Assembly: GCF_000758325.1 (NCBI RefSeq)
Contig: NZ_CP009459.1
Location: 2,356,001-2,420,000 of the forward strand
Origin: Cedecea neteri
GTDB taxonomy: Bacteria > Pseudomonadota > Gammaproteobacteria > Enterobacterales > Enterobacteriaceae
Direction: 5' to 3'
DNA: 64,000 nucleotides
Shown here: positions 9,546 through 19,441 of the stretch, in pieces
Numbering within the stretch: position 1 is the stretch's first letter
How the letters are laid out: each line of letters begins with the position of its first letter
Made by a program: the position numbers and the translations under genes
The notes under the pieces: model-generated
The model's input: the letters and a program-made list of their open reading frames with translations, nothing else
Told to the model about the DNA's origin: nothing
The model's database searches: none

Positions 9546-9785
9546 TTATTCTTTTTCTACGGTGTACTGGCCGTCTTTCTTGCGAATAATATATTTGTGG
9601 TCACTGTCGCAGGAGACGGTAAGTGAACCCCCAAATGCGGCGGGGTACACGCTGTTCACGGTATCGCACTGATAACCCGCCTGGCGAATCACTGACTGTG
9701 TTTCCGCTTTTAGCTGGGGCGAGCCGGTATCGGCCAGGGCGCTGCCTGCTATCAGGCAGAAGCTGAGTACAATGGTTCTCTTCAT
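9546..9785 (-). CDS. Small exported protein of unknown function
   Basis: A 79-residue protein with a clear Sec signal peptide (MKRTIVLSFCLIAGSALA, cleavage after residue 18). The mature part of about 60 residues has two cysteines, in YQCDTV and VSCDSD, that could form one disulfide in the periplasm, and a charged C-terminal tail. I do not recognise a named family. It starts with ATG after AGAGAGACAG and lies between ybhC and bioA on the same strand, where E. coli carries ybhB, to which it is not related. Confidence 0.7.
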   Translation of the reverse strand: MKRTIVLSFCLIAGSALADTGSPQLKAETQSVIRQAGYQCDTVNSVYPAAFGGSLTVSCDSDHKYIIRKKDGQYTVEKE

Positions 9786-9947
9786 TTCTGTCTCTCTGTG
9801 GTGTGAATCTGGTGAAAGGTTAATCGGCAGCGAGACGGGAAGGGATTAATAACTTAACTGGATTTATTTGTGTAAATTCATTCCAGAAATCGATTAGTGA
9901 AGGACAGACCAGGCCGGCAAGCGATCCCGGCCCGTTTGAGTCGGGAG

Positions 9948-11234
9948 CTAGCGGAAAAACTCAGGATTTTTTACCGCCTGTGCGACGGCTACAATTAATT
10001 TATCCAGCTGCTCAGGGCTGATGATGTAAGGCGGCATCAGGTAGATCAGGCGGCCAAATGGCCGGATCCACACGCCCTGTTCGACAAAGAAACGCTGTAA
10101 AGCGGCCATGTCCACAGGCCTGCGTGTTTCCACCACGCCAATAGCACCCAGTACGCGCACGTCGGCTACGTTTTCATTCGCTGTGAGCGGCAGCAAACCT
10201 TCCCGCAGCTGATGTTCAATCGCAGGGACCTGTTGCTGCCAGTCACCTTCCGCCAGGAGCGCCAGGCTTTCACTGGCAACCGCACAGGCGAGCGGATTCC
10301 CCATAAAGGTTGGGCCGTGCATAAAGCATCCGGCTTCACCGTTGCTGATGGTTTCTGCGATATGGCGGGTGGCAAGCGTCGCTGAGAGCGTCATCGTGCC
10401 GCCGGTCAAGGCTTTGCCGAGACACATGATGTCCGGTGAAATACCCGCGTGGTCGCAGGCAAACAGTTTCCCGGTGCGGCCAAAACCTGTAGCGATCTCG
10501 TCGGCGATCAGCAGAATTCCCTCCCGGTCGCACATGCGGCGGAGGCGACGTAGCCATTCAGGGTGGTAAAAACGCATGCCGCCCGCGCCCTGGACGACAG
10601 GCTCCAGAATAACGGCGGCAATCTCTTCGCGATGGGCGGCCATCAGGCGGGCAAATGGCACGATATCCATCTCGTTCCATTCATCACCAAAGCTGCATTG
10701 TGGAGCAGGGGCAAAAAGATGTTCAGGCAAATAGCCCTGCCACAGGCTGTGCATCGAGTTATCGGGATCGCAGACCGACATCGCGCCGAACGTATCGCCG
10801 TGATAGCCGTTACGGAAGGTCAGAAAACGCTGGCGGGGCTGGCCCTTAGCGTGCCAGTACTGCAGCGCCATTTTCATGGCGACCTCAACGGCGACCGAAC
10901 CCGAGTCCGCCAGAAACACACATTCCAGCGGGACAGGCGTCATCGCGACCAGCTTGCGGCACAGCTCAACGGCCGGTGGATGAGTGATCCCGCCGAACAT
11001 CACGTGCGACATGCTGTCAATTTGGTGCTTCATGACCTGATTCAGTCGCGGGTGGTTGTAGCCATGAATAGCCGCCCACCAGGAAGACATGCCGTCGACG
11101 AGCATGCTCCCGCCAGCCAGCTGCAGCTCACAGCCCGCCGCGGCCACAACGGGATAAACCGGGAGCGGCTGGCTCATTGAGGTGTACGGGTGCCAGATAT
11201 GTCGCTGGTCGAACGCTAAATCATCAGGGGTCAT
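9948..11234 (-). CDS. bioA: BioA, adenosylmethionine-8-amino-7-oxononanoate transaminase
   Basis: A 428-residue PLP enzyme that aminates KAPA to DAPA in biotin synthesis with S-adenosylmethionine as donor. Family marks include [12 protein letters not shown] near the start, [21 protein letters not shown], the PLP-lysine segment [17 protein letters not shown] and [12 protein letters not shown]. The frame is open ten codons upstream, but the family start [12 protein letters not shown] is the ATG at 11234; the upstream part would run into the operator. It is transcribed divergently from bioBFCD. Confidence 0.97.
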   Translation of the reverse strand: MTPDDLAFDQRHIWHPYTSMSQPLPVYPVVAAAGCELQLAGGSMLVDGMSSWWAAIHGYNHPRLNQVMKHQIDSMSHVMFGGITHPPAVELCRKLVAMTPVPLECVFLADSGSVAVEVAMKMALQYWHAKGQPRQRFLTFRNGYHGDTFGAMSVCDPDNSMHSLWQGYLPEHLFAPAPQCSFGDEWNEMDIVPFARLMAAHREEIAAVILEPVVQGAGGMRFYHPEWLRRLRRMCDREGILLIADEIATGFGRTGKLFACDHAGISPDIMCLGKALTGGTMTLSATLATRHIAETISNGEAGCFMHGPTFMGNPLACAVASESLALLAEGDWQQQVPAIEHQLREGLLPLTANENVADVRVLGAIGVVETRRPVDMAALQRFFVEQGVWIRPFGRLIYLMPPYIISPEQLDKLIVAVAQAVKNPEFFR

Positions 11235-11242
11235 AGGGTGAC

Positions 11243-11276
11243 TTGTAAACCATTTGAAAAACATTTAGGTTTACGA
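11243..11276. promoter_or_regulatory. BirA operator (bioO) between bioA and bioB
   Basis: TTGTAAACC and GGTTTACGA are separated by 16 bases, matching the E. coli bio operator layout with one change in the second half-site. BirA loaded with biotinyl-AMP would bind here as a dimer and repress both bioA and bioBFCD. Confidence 0.92.
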
Positions 11277-11323
11277 GTATAACGTCAATCGATTTCTCAT
11301 AACACCCCTTTTGGAGAGACCCC

Positions 11324-12364
11324 ATGGCTCACCACGCACGCTGGACAATGTCGCAGGTCACTGCTTTATTTCAAAAACCGTTGTTGGATTTGCTGTTTGA
11401 AGCCCAGCAAACGCATCGACAGCACTTCGATCCCCGGCAGGTACAGGTCAGTACCTTACTGTCTATAAAAACCGGCGCTTGCCCGGAAGACTGTAAATAT
11501 TGCCCACAAAGCGCCAGATATAAAACTGGCCTGGAGTCTGAACGCCTGATGGAAGTCGAGCAGGTGCTGGACTCCGCCCGCAAGGCTAAAAACGCAGGTT
11601 CGACCCGTTTTTGTATGGGAGCCGCCTGGAAGAACCCGCATGAGCGCGATATGCCTTATCTTGAGCAAATGGTGCAGGGCGTTCGCGCTATGGGGCTGGA
11701 AACCTGTATGACGCTTGGCACGCTGACCAATGAACAGGCGCAGCGTCTGGCCTCCGCAGGGCTGGATTATTACAACCATAACCTGGACACCTCCCCGGAA
11801 TTTTACGGCAATATCATCACAACCCGAACCTATCAGGAACGTCTGGACACGCTGGATAAAGTCCGTGATGCAGGGATCAAAGTTTGCTCCGGGGGGATTG
11901 TCGGCCTGGGTGAAACCGTCACCGACCGCGCTGGACTGCTACTGCAATTAGCGAATTTGCCAACGCCACCAGAAAGCGTACCTATTAACATGCTGGTGAA
12001 AGTCAAAGGCACGCCTCTGGCGGATAATGAAGATGTGGATGCCTTTGATTTTATTCGTACCATCGCGGTGGCGCGTATCATGATGCCAACCTCCTACGTG
12101 CGCCTTTCCGCAGGCCGTGAGCAGATGAGCGAGCAGACGCAGGCAATGTGTTTTATGGCCGGGGCAAACTCCATTTTCTACGGCTGCAAACTGCTGACGA
12201 CGCCGAACCCGGAGGAGGACAAAGATCTGCAGCTGTTCCGCAAGCTTGGGCTTAATCCGCAACAAACCACCACCGAAATGGGCGACAACGAACAGCAGGA
12301 ACAGCTTGCCGGGCAGATCCTCAACGCCGATACCGACAATTACTACAACGCGGCGGCGGTATGA
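11324..12364 (+). CDS. bioB: Biotin synthase
   Basis: A 346-residue radical SAM enzyme that inserts sulfur into dethiobiotin. The [4Fe-4S] cluster motif is C53-x3-C57-x2-C60 (CPEDCKYC). The [2Fe-2S] ligands lie in [18 protein letters not shown] and IKVCSGG, with the conserved Arg in [14 protein letters not shown]. Length equals E. coli BioB. The ATG at 11324 follows GGAGAGACCCC. Its stop overlaps the bioF start (ATGA), so it leads a bioBFCD operon controlled by the BirA operator. Confidence 0.98.
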   Translation: MAHHARWTMSQVTALFQKPLLDLLFEAQQTHRQHFDPRQVQVSTLLSIKTGACPEDCKYCPQSARYKTGLESERLMEVEQVLDSARKAKNAGSTRFCMGAAWKNPHERDMPYLEQMVQGVRAMGLETCMTLGTLTNEQAQRLASAGLDYYNHNLDTSPEFYGNIITTRTYQERLDTLDKVRDAGIKVCSGGIVGLGETVTDRAGLLLQLANLPTPPESVPINMLVKVKGTPLADNEDVDAFDFIRTIAVARIMMPTSYVRLSAGREQMSEQTQAMCFMAGANSIFYGCKLLTTPNPEEDKDLQLFRKLGLNPQQTTTEMGDNEQQEQLAGQILNADTDNYYNAAAV

Positions 12365-13512
12365 GCTGGCCACTGCGAATCTCCGGGGCTTTAAGCGAAC
12401 GGCGATCCAGCGCCAGCCTTCGCACCCGACAGGCCAATACGCTCGGTAACGGGCGTATTTTTTCGGCCAACGGTCGGGAATATTTGAATTTTTCCAGCAA
12501 CGATTATCTGGGATTGAGCCATCACCCGCAGATTGTGGAGGCCTGGCAAAAAGGCGCGACGCAGTTCGGCGTTGGCAGCGGCGGGTCTGGCCACGTCACG
12601 GGGTATAGCCATGCACATCAGGCGTTTGAGGAACAGCTGGCGGATTGGCTAGGCTTTGAGCGAGCGCTGTTGTTTATCTCCGGCTACAGCGCAAATCAGG
12701 CGGTGATCTCCGCGCTGGCGCAAAAAACGGACACGCTTATCGCCGATAAGCTTTGCCATGCCTCAATGATGGAAGCGGCGATGCAAAGCCCGGCTCAGCT
12801 ACGCAGATTTCATCACAACGACGTTCAGGCCCTTGCCACGCAGCTTGGTAAACCGCATGAAGGTGAACAGCTTGTCCTGACCGAAGGTATCTTCAGCATG
12901 GACGGGGACAGCGCGCCACTACCTGAAATAGCACAGGCGACAAGACAAGCAGGCGGTTGGCTAATGGTCGACGATGCGCATGGCATTGGTGTCTTTGGCG
13001 ACGAAGGGCGTGGCAGCTGTCATCTGCAAAATACCAGACCAGATATCCTGGTCGTCACCTTTGGTAAAGCGTTTGGCGGCAGCGGCGCGGCGGTATTGTG
13101 CAGCGAAGACGTTGCAACTTACCTGCTGCAGTTTGCCCGCCACTTGATATACAGCACCGCCATGCCGCCGGCGCAGGCCGTCTCGCTTCAGGCCGCGTTA
13201 AAGGTGGTTCAGCAGGGCGATGATTACAGAGCAAGGCTGGCTGAAAATATTCTGCGTTTTCGGCAGGGGGCTGCCCGACTCTCGCTGAATCTGGCTGATT
13301 CTGGCAGCGCGATACAACCTCTGATTGTGGGGGAGAATCAGCGCACGCTGGATCTCGCCTCCCGCCTGAAAGATCGGGGGTTCTGGTTAACCGCCATTCG
13401 CCCGCCTACCGTTCCTCCCGGTAGCGCCCGCCTGCGCATCACCCTCACGGCAGCGCATACTTCTGGCGATATAGACGCATTGCTGGGGGCACTTTATGAC
13501 GCAGCTTGTTGA
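12361..13512 (+). CDS. bioF: BioF, 8-amino-7-oxononanoate synthase
   Basis: A 383-residue PLP enzyme of the alpha-oxoamine synthase family that condenses pimeloyl-ACP with L-alanine. Visible marks are [45 protein letters not shown] and the PLP-lysine segment [14 protein letters not shown]. It overlaps bioB by four bases and bioC by 17 bases. Confidence 0.97.
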   Translation: MSWPLRISGALSERRSSASLRTRQANTLGNGRIFSANGREYLNFSSNDYLGLSHHPQIVEAWQKGATQFGVGSGGSGHVTGYSHAHQAFEEQLADWLGFERALLFISGYSANQAVISALAQKTDTLIADKLCHASMMEAAMQSPAQLRRFHHNDVQALATQLGKPHEGEQLVLTEGIFSMDGDSAPLPEIAQATRQAGGWLMVDDAHGIGVFGDEGRGSCHLQNTRPDILVVTFGKAFGGSGAAVLCSEDVATYLLQFARHLIYSTAMPPAQAVSLQAALKVVQQGDDYRARLAENILRFRQGAARLSLNLADSGSAIQPLIVGENQRTLDLASRLKDRGFWLTAIRPPTVPPGSARLRITLTAAHTSGDIDALLGALYDAAC

Positions 13513-14254
13513 TAAAGCCGCCGTTGCCGCAGCGTTTAGCCGGGCGGCAGGCAGCTACGAGCATTTCGCCGAGCTGCAGCGTATCTGCGGTGATAATCTG
13601 CTGGCCGAGCTGGAAAACCGCCTCGCCGCAAGCGTGCTGGATGCAGGCTGCGGCACAGGCTGGTACAGCAGAATTTGGCGGGAAAGAGGAAGCGAAGTGC
13701 TGGCGCTGGACATCTCGAAAGCGATGCTTGAGCGGTGTCAGCAAACCCAGTCGGCGCATCGTTTTCTTGAGGGGGATATCGAGTCTATCCCGCTGGCGGA
13801 TGACCAGGTGGATCTGGCCTGGAGTAATCTTGCCGTTCAGTGGTGCAGCGATCTGCAACAAGGCTTATCCGAGCTTTACCGAGTGACAAAATCGGGGGGC
13901 TGCATCGCATTCACTACGCTTGCGGCAGGTTCACTGCCTGAGCTGCACGAGGCCTGGCGCGGGATAGACGAACGTGCGCATGCCAATCAGTTTTTATCCG
14001 TGTGCGAGATTGAGCAAGCATGTCGCCCCTGGCGTTATGTATTAACCAGCCGCACCGTAAGCCAGCGTTTTCCTGACGTTATGAGCGCCATGCGTTCGCT
14101 GAAGGGCGTTGGGGCAACACACCTGCACGATGGCCGCAAAAACACTCTGCTGACGCGTGGGCAACTGCAGCGGCTGAGCGAAGCGTGGCCCCGGCAAGAC
14201 GGGCAGTTCTCTCTTAGCTGGCAGATAATTTTTGGAGTAATTGAACGTGATTAA
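13496..14254 (+). CDS. bioC: BioC, malonyl-ACP O-methyltransferase
   Basis: A 252-residue SAM-dependent methyltransferase that methylates malonyl-ACP to start pimelate-moiety synthesis. Motif I is [15 protein letters not shown] (about residues 45-59), and [11 protein letters not shown] corresponds to motif IV. The start lies inside bioF with a 17-base overlap, and the stop overlaps bioD. Confidence 0.95.
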   Translation: MTQLVDKAAVAAAFSRAAGSYEHFAELQRICGDNLLAELENRLAASVLDAGCGTGWYSRIWRERGSEVLALDISKAMLERCQQTQSAHRFLEGDIESIPLADDQVDLAWSNLAVQWCSDLQQGLSELYRVTKSGGCIAFTTLAAGSLPELHEAWRGIDERAHANQFLSVCEIEQACRPWRYVLTSRTVSQRFPDVMSAMRSLKGVGATHLHDGRKNTLLTRGQLQRLSEAWPRQDGQFSLSWQIIFGVIERD

Positions 14255-14930
14255 AAAGTGGTTTGTGACCGGTACCGACACCGAAGTCGGTAAGACCGTC
14301 GCTAGCTGTGCGCTGCTGCAGGCGGCGAATACTGCAGGGTATCGCTCTGTGGGCTATAAACCCGTGGCCTCTGGCAGTGAAATGACGTCTGAAGGCATTC
14401 GCAACAGTGATGCGTTAGCGCTGCAGCGCAATAGCTCGGTCAAATTGCCGTATGAGGAGATCAATCCGCTGGCTTTTCTTGAGCCGACCTCCCCGCATAT
14501 CATTAGTGCCGAAGAGCAGCGCCCCATTACTTTTGCTGCTATGTCTGAAGGCCTCAAGAATCTTACAGGAAAAGCCGACTGGGTTCAGGTTGAAGGGGCG
14601 GGAGGCTGGTTTACCCCTCTGTCTGACACCACGACATTTGCTGAATGGGCCATCAGCGAGCAACTGCCGGTTATTTTAGTGGTGGGTGTGAAACTTGGCT
14701 GCATTAATCATGCAATACTCACAGCACAGGCGGTGCAGGCCGCCGGTTTACCACTGGCTGGCTGGGTAGCCAACGGCGTTCAACCCGCAGGAAAAAGGCA
14801 TGCGGAATATCTCGCCACGCTCAAACAGCGGCTGCCGGCTCCGCTGCTGGGGGAAATTCCCTGGCTTGAGGATATCAGCGATCAAACTGAGCTTGGTCAC
14901 TACCTCGATCTCTCCGTTATTACGATCTAA
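14247..14930 (+). CDS. bioD: BioD, dethiobiotin synthetase
   Basis: A 227-residue ATP-dependent carboxylase closing the ureido ring of DAPA. The P-loop is TGTDTEVGKTVASCALLQ near the N-terminus, and VEGAGGWFTPL is the second conserved block. I chose the GTG at 14247 because GGAG at 14234 is then well spaced and E. coli bioD also uses GTG; a TTG at 14241 would be too close. It overlaps the bioC end by eight bases and ends the bio operon. Confidence 0.95.
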   Translation: MIKKWFVTGTDTEVGKTVASCALLQAANTAGYRSVGYKPVASGSEMTSEGIRNSDALALQRNSSVKLPYEEINPLAFLEPTSPHIISAEEQRPITFAAMSEGLKNLTGKADWVQVEGAGGWFTPLSDTTTFAEWAISEQLPVILVVGVKLGCINHAILTAQAVQAAGLPLAGWVANGVQPAGKRHAEYLATLKQRLPAPLLGEIPWLEDISDQTELGHYLDLSVITI

Positions 14931-15058
14931 GCCGTAAGGCGACTGCAACAAAAGCCAGGCCCGCAGCGAAGCCTCGGGCTGGCTCCCACTTTAACATTTT
15001 CCCCACAGACAATGATTCTTTCCAGGCTGCAACGTCTATAGAGTATTTCATACTTTTA

Positions 15059-15074
15059 GTTGTCATGTGACAAC
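15059..15074. promoter_or_regulatory. Palindrome upstream of the HicA-like/HTH pair
   Basis: GTTGTCA-TG-TGACAAC, a 7-bp inverted repeat 33 bases before the first gene of the pair. Its place in the presumed promoter makes it a candidate operator for autoregulation by the HTH protein at 15383. Confidence 0.45.
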
Positions 15075-15106
15075 CTTTATGAGATGCTTTTTTAGCCGGA
15101 GGAGAT

Positions 15107-15367
15107 ATGGCCAGAAAACGGCACCCGCAAAAAGAGATAGAGGCGGCACTAAGCTACGCAGAATGTCAGGGTTGGCGGGTTAAAGAGGGCGGTTCGCATT
15201 GCTGGGGAAAAATGTATTGCCCCTGGAACGATAAAACATGCCGGTGCGGCGAGTTTTGCATCAGCTGTGTATGGAGTACGCCTCGCAACACAGAGAATCA
15301 TGCCAGACAAATTCGCAGGCTTGTGGATGGATGCGCCAATAGGGCATCACGCAGCGTCCTGCATTAA
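15107..15367 (+). CDS. HicA-like small protein, candidate toxin
   Basis: An 86-residue basic protein. The order helix (KEIEAALSYAECQGW), strand, GGSHCWGKMYCP, a strand (CISCVWST) and a final helix (NHARQIRRLVDG) resembles the HicA double-stranded-RNA-binding fold. The GSH motif is where HicA toxins carry their catalytic His. Unlike ordinary HicA it has a Cys-rich insert (CPWNDKTCRCGEFC, four cysteines) that could bind metal. GGAGGAG precedes the ATG. It is followed 15 bases later by an HTH-containing partner, the layout of a type II toxin-antitoxin module. Toxin activity is inferred from fold and context only. Confidence 0.62.
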   Translation: MARKRHPQKEIEAALSYAECQGWRVKEGGSHCWGKMYCPWNDKTCRCGEFCISCVWSTPRNTENHARQIRRLVDGCANRASRSVLH

Positions 15368-15382
15368 CAAGGGGAAGTCATC

Positions 15383-15901
15383 ATGGCGGAATACACGTTC
15401 ACGCTTGTTTTTAGGCTACCTAAAGGGCAAAAAAATCCGGAGAAGTGGGTTGGTGCGCTGGGTGCGGGTGGATGTGATGACGCCCTTGTTGGCATCGGTG
15501 TGACGGGGCGTATTGCCCTGAATTTCATCCGCGAAGCCGACACTGCAGAAGAAGCCTTACTGAGCGCGCTAAAGGACGTTTCAGGCATTATTCCAGGTGC
15601 GTTATTGGTTGAAGCTGCCCCTGATTTAGTGGGGTTGAGCGACGTAGCGGAACTGCTGGGCGTGTCCCGGCAGTATATTCGCAAAGTTATGGTTTCCCGG
15701 GAGGCGTTTCCAGCGCCAGTACATGATGGGAAAACGGCACTATGGAATCTCGACGCGGTTTTACGCTGGATGAACAGCTCTGGCGTGAGGTCCATACCTT
15801 CGCCTTTGCTGGATATCGCAAAAGTGACGCGGCAGTGCAACCTGCATCGGGCGATGACGGACCTCAACCCGGTCTTTCAGGCAAAATTGAACAATTTGTA
15901 G
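15383..15901 (+). CDS. HTH DNA-binding protein, candidate antitoxin partner
   Basis: A 172-residue protein. The N-terminal half (residues 1-75) looks like an alpha/beta domain with GCDDALVGIGVTGRIALNF, seen in a widespread uncharacterised family. Residues about 89-110 (VGLSDVAELLGVSRQYIRKV) form a clear MerR/excisionase-like helix-turn-helix followed by a wing with PAPVHDGKTALWNLDAVLRWM. It lies 15 bases after the HicA-like gene and has its own GGGGAAG ribosome site. Binding the toxin and repressing the shared promoter at the 15059 palindrome would be the natural role, but this is inference. Confidence 0.65.
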   Translation: MAEYTFTLVFRLPKGQKNPEKWVGALGAGGCDDALVGIGVTGRIALNFIREADTAEEALLSALKDVSGIIPGALLVEAAPDLVGLSDVAELLGVSRQYIRKVMVSREAFPAPVHDGKTALWNLDAVLRWMNSSGVRSIPSPLLDIAKVTRQCNLHRAMTDLNPVFQAKLNNL

Positions 15902-15913
15902 TAGAGACTGCGT

Positions 15914-16624
15914 TCAGGGATCTAACCAGCCTGCCACGAGCTTGTCGTCCAGTTGGGAGACATTTCCTTGCGCGACATTCCGGCCTTTATGTAACAGGCA
16001 AAACTTGTCTGCAACCCGGCGTATAAAAGACAGCCGCTGTTCGACCAACAAAATAGTCAGGCCGAAGTCGCGGTTTAAGCGCCGGATGAGGTTGCCCATT
16101 TCTGTGATAAAGCGGTGCCCTCCGCCGAGAGTGGGCTCATCCAGTATCAGCAGCCTGGGTTCTAAAACCAGTGCCCTGGCAAGCGCTAACTGTTGCTGCA
16201 TATCTCCGCTGAGTTCGCAGCTTTTTACCTGCCGTAGGCTATAAAGCTCGGGAAACAGGTCATCAATTAGCACCGGAATGGCCCGAGGGGCCTGATGACC
16301 GGCCATCATGGCTATCTGCAGGTTTTCCTCAACGCTAAGCTGGGAGAAGATGCGTCTGTCCTGGGGAACGTAACCGATCCCAAGCGCAGTCCTGCGCTCA
16401 ACCGGTTTATTCACCAAGTCTTCGGGCGGCTGTCCCGCCTGTTGCCACAGCATGCTGCCGCTTTGGACTGGCAAATAGCCGGTAATGCAGTTTACGAGCG
16501 TGGTTTTGCCCTGGCCTGGCGCGCCAAGCACGCAGGTGCATTCTCCCGAGGTCAGCTCGAGGTCGAGGTTCCACAGAATGTGATTGTTACCGTAGAACTG
16601 ATTAACAGCGCGTAAGCTAAGCAT
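15914..16624 (-). CDS. Orphan UrtE/LivF-like ABC ATPase with degenerate motifs
   Basis: A 236-residue protein clearly related to UrtE, the second ATPase of urea ABC importers (YGNNHILWNLDLELTSGECTCVLG, GIGYVPQDRRIFSQLSVEENL, ILLVEQRL). Walker A is GAPGQGKTT and Walker B LLILDEPT, both usable. The signature LSGGQ is altered to LSGDM, and the D-loop region after DEPT reads LGGGHR instead of EGIQPS. No urtABCD genes are nearby, so it has no visible permease or binding protein. It may be a decaying remnant or a repurposed ATPase. AGGAG precedes the ATG at 16624. Confidence 0.75.
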   Translation of the reverse strand: MLSLRAVNQFYGNNHILWNLDLELTSGECTCVLGAPGQGKTTLVNCITGYLPVQSGSMLWQQAGQPPEDLVNKPVERRTALGIGYVPQDRRIFSQLSVEENLQIAMMAGHQAPRAIPVLIDDLFPELYSLRQVKSCELSGDMQQQLALARALVLEPRLLILDEPTLGGGHRFITEMGNLIRRLNRDFGLTILLVEQRLSFIRRVADKFCLLHKGRNVAQGNVSQLDDKLVAGWLDP

Positions 16625-17319
16625 GGCTCATCTCCTGGGTTGGGGAGTCATTTCCCCCCTGGATATGCTGCAATTAGCTTGCCAGCTTGGTGATAACGCC
16701 TGAAAGCATCGCGCTATTCAGGATAAAACTGAGTATCGGTTTCCTGAGAGGATAAAGTTGAGGTGCAAGATGAGATCTTGCTGCACCCGACAGGTGCTAA
16801 AAAGAACGAATTTGGTGCAATAAAACGCCTTTTAACCTCAGGATATATCTCGATTTCGGGATCTTGCTCAATATGGCCGGGTATAGCGAAATCGAATGAA
16901 TAAAAGCAAAAAAATTAGCGAAAATTTTTTTTCGCCCCTGGCACAGGAAGATCAGGGATTTTTCCGAGTGGCTAGGCAAAAGGGCTTGCTGCAGTTATCC
17001 ACCATTCCTGTGGATAACCTTGTGCATTAGAGTTAGAAAACTTGACGAAAGCGAGAGCGGGCGCGGCCTGCGGCCAAATTGGCGCGAAACCGGTCTTTGT
17101 GAAATATTCATTTAAATTCAATTTGTTAAATAAAAGCAACAGCTGCAATAAAACTGTCAAACATTCGGCCAGAGGTATCCTTACCTCCCTTGACAAATGT
17201 TAAAAGGCGAAAAAATTTGGGGATAACCGGTCACGGCTGGAGATTTATCTGGCGAAGGGGCAAATTGTGGGCAAACAAAGTGGCAAAAAGCAGTCGTTAG
17301 CAGGCGTAGTAAAAATGAG
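16625..17319. other. Long intergenic region upstream of uvrB
   Basis: About 700 AT-rich bases between the UrtE-like gene and the uvrB promoter with no credible gene. A hairpin at 16762-16787 pairs GGTGC/GCACC and AAGAT/ATCTT. Two DnaA-box-like 9-mers face each other at 16995-17017. The rest shows no structure I can interpret. Confidence 0.5.
16995..17017. promoter_or_regulatory. Inverted pair of DnaA boxes upstream of uvrB
   Basis: TTATCCACC (16995-17003) faces TGTGGATAA (17009-17017), the latter an exact TTATCCACA DnaA box on the minus strand. DnaA boxes have been described upstream of E. coli uvrB, so DnaA may bind here; a role is not shown by sequence alone. Confidence 0.5.
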
Positions 17320-17339
17320 AACTGGTGTTTTATACAGTT
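17320..17339. promoter_or_regulatory. LexA (SOS) box of uvrB
   Basis: CTG at 17322 and CAG at 17335 are separated by ten AT-rich bases (GTGTTTTATA), fitting the LexA consensus. TATACT at 17342-17347 is a likely -10 element directly after it. uvrB is a known SOS gene. Confidence 0.88.
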
Positions 17340-17415
17340 TTTATACTGGCAAAAATCCCGCTGCCGGGTAAAATTACTCTCCGGCCCGCTCGTTTCTTCA
17401 TCAGGTAGCCCGTTC

Positions 17416-19431
17416 ATGAGTAAAGCGTTCAAACTGAATTCCGCATTTAAACCTTCTGGCGACCAGCCTGAAGCTATCCTTCGCCTGAAAGACGGGCTTG
17501 AAAACGGGCTGGCGCACCAGACGCTGCTGGGCGTTACGGGGTCGGGTAAAACCTTCACGGTGGCAAACGTGATTGCTGACCTTCAGCGCCCCACGATGGT
17601 ACTGGCGCCAAATAAGACGCTGGCGGCGCAGCTTTACGGTGAAATGAAAGAGTTCTTCCCGGACAATGCCGTTGAGTTTTTTGTCTCTTACTACGATTAC
17701 TACCAGCCTGAAGCTTATGTGCCAAGCTCGGACACCTTCATTGAAAAAGATGCGTCGGTGAACGAACACATTGAACAGATGCGTCTGTCGGCGACCAAAG
17801 CGCTGCTTGAGCGCCGGGACGTCATCGTGGTGGCATCCGTGTCGGCGATCTACGGTCTGGGTGACCCGGACCTGTACCTGAAGATGATGCTTCATCTGAC
17901 GAAGGGCATGATCATCGATCAGCGGGCGATCCTGCGCCGTCTCACGGAGCTGCAATACACGCGCAACGATCAGGCATTCCAGCGCGGTACGTTCCGCGTA
18001 AGAGGGGAGGTGGTCGATATCTTCCCGGCTGAATCAGACGATCTTGCGCTTCGCGTTGAATTGTTCGACGAAGAGGTTGAAAGGCTGTCGCTGTTTGATC
18101 CGCTCACCGGGCAAATCGATCAAACTATTCAGCGTTTTACTATCTACCCTAAATCGCACTACGTGACGCCGCGCGAGCGTATTGTGCAGGCGATGGAAGA
18201 CATCAAAGTTGAGCTGGCCGAGCGCCGAAAATTCCTGCTGGAAAATAATAAACTGCTGGAAGAGCAGCGTATTACCCAGCGAACCCAGTTTGATCTCGAG
18301 ATGATGAACGAGCTGGGTTATTGCTCGGGCATTGAAAACTACTCGCGCTTCCTCTCCGGGCGAGGGCCTGGCGAACCACCCCCGACGCTTTTTGACTATC
18401 TTCCGGCTGATGGCCTGCTGGTGGTGGATGAATCCCACGTCACCATTCCGCAAATTGGCGGCATGTATCGTGGCGACCGAGCCCGTAAAGAAACGCTGGT
18501 GGAATACGGTTTCCGCCTGCCGTCGGCGCTGGATAACCGCCCGTTAAAATTTGAAGAGTTTGAAGCGCTGGCCCCGCAGACCATCTACGTTTCAGCGACG
18601 CCGGGCAACTATGAGCTGGAAAAATCTGGCGAGGACATCGTTGACCAGGTTGTTCGCCCTACGGGGCTGCTCGATCCAGTGATTGAAGTGCGCCCGGTGG
18701 CAACGCAGGTAGATGATTTGCTCTCTGAAATTCGTAAACGTGTGGCCATCAATGAACGCGTGCTGGTGACGACATTAACCAAGCGGATGGCGGAAGATCT
18801 GACCGAGTATTTAGAGGAGCATGGCGAGCGCGTGCGCTACCTGCACTCAGATATCGACACCGTGGAGCGCATGGAGATTATCCGCGATTTGCGTCTTGGT
18901 GAATTTGACGTCCTGGTGGGGATCAACCTGCTGCGAGAAGGTCTTGATATGCCGGAAGTGTCGCTGGTTGCCATTCTGGATGCGGATAAAGAAGGTTTTC
19001 TGCGTTCCGAGCGCTCGCTTATTCAGACCATTGGCCGTGCGGCGCGTAACGTTAACGGCAAGGCGATTCTCTACGGCGATAAAATCACGCCGTCAATGGC
19101 CAAAGCGATTGGTGAAACCGAACGCCGCCGTGAGAAGCAGCAGCGCTACAACGAAGAGAATGGTATTACGCCGCAGGGCCTGAACAAACGAGTGGTGGAC
19201 GTTCTGCAGCTTGGCGAAGGCATGGCTAAGACCAAAGGGCGGGTTAAAACCAAAGCACGCAGCGTGATTGAAGATGATGAAGTTGTGCTGACCCCGAAAG
19301 CGCTGCAGCAGAAAATTCATCAGCTTGAAACGAAGATGCTGGAACATGCGCAGAATCTGGAGTTTGAAGAGGCCGCGCAGGTTCGCGACCAGCTCCACAA
19401 GTTGCGCGAAATGTTTATCGCCGCCTCATAA
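17416..19431 (+). CDS. uvrB: UvrB, excinuclease ABC subunit B
   Basis: A 671-residue DNA-damage verification helicase of nucleotide excision repair. Walker A is [10 protein letters not shown] near residues 39-48; the beta-hairpin [21 protein letters not shown] probes the strand; helicase motifs include [15 protein letters not shown] and [12 protein letters not shown]. The C-terminal UVR domain ([32 protein letters not shown]) binds UvrC. It is nearly identical to E. coli UvrB except in the linker before the UVR domain. Expression is under the LexA box upstream. Confidence 0.98.
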   Translation: MSKAFKLNSAFKPSGDQPEAILRLKDGLENGLAHQTLLGVTGSGKTFTVANVIADLQRPTMVLAPNKTLAAQLYGEMKEFFPDNAVEFFVSYYDYYQPEAYVPSSDTFIEKDASVNEHIEQMRLSATKALLERRDVIVVASVSAIYGLGDPDLYLKMMLHLTKGMIIDQRAILRRLTELQYTRNDQAFQRGTFRVRGEVVDIFPAESDDLALRVELFDEEVERLSLFDPLTGQIDQTIQRFTIYPKSHYVTPRERIVQAMEDIKVELAERRKFLLENNKLLEEQRITQRTQFDLEMMNELGYCSGIENYSRFLSGRGPGEPPPTLFDYLPADGLLVVDESHVTIPQIGGMYRGDRARKETLVEYGFRLPSALDNRPLKFEEFEALAPQTIYVSATPGNYELEKSGEDIVDQVVRPTGLLDPVIEVRPVATQVDDLLSEIRKRVAINERVLVTTLTKRMAEDLTEYLEEHGERVRYLHSDIDTVERMEIIRDLRLGEFDVLVGINLLREGLDMPEVSLVAILDADKEGFLRSERSLIQTIGRAARNVNGKAILYGDKITPSMAKAIGETERRREKQQRYNEENGITPQGLNKRVVDVLQLGEGMAKTKGRVKTKARSVIEDDEVVLTPKALQQKIHQLETKMLEHAQNLEFEEAAQVRDQLHKLREMFIAAS

Positions 19432-19441
19432 GCGGCGAGCC

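Noticed and set aside
16797-16979. Open frame of 60 codons upstream of uvrB on the minus strand
   Set aside because: Low-complexity AT-rich translation, no ribosome site and no recognisable homology.
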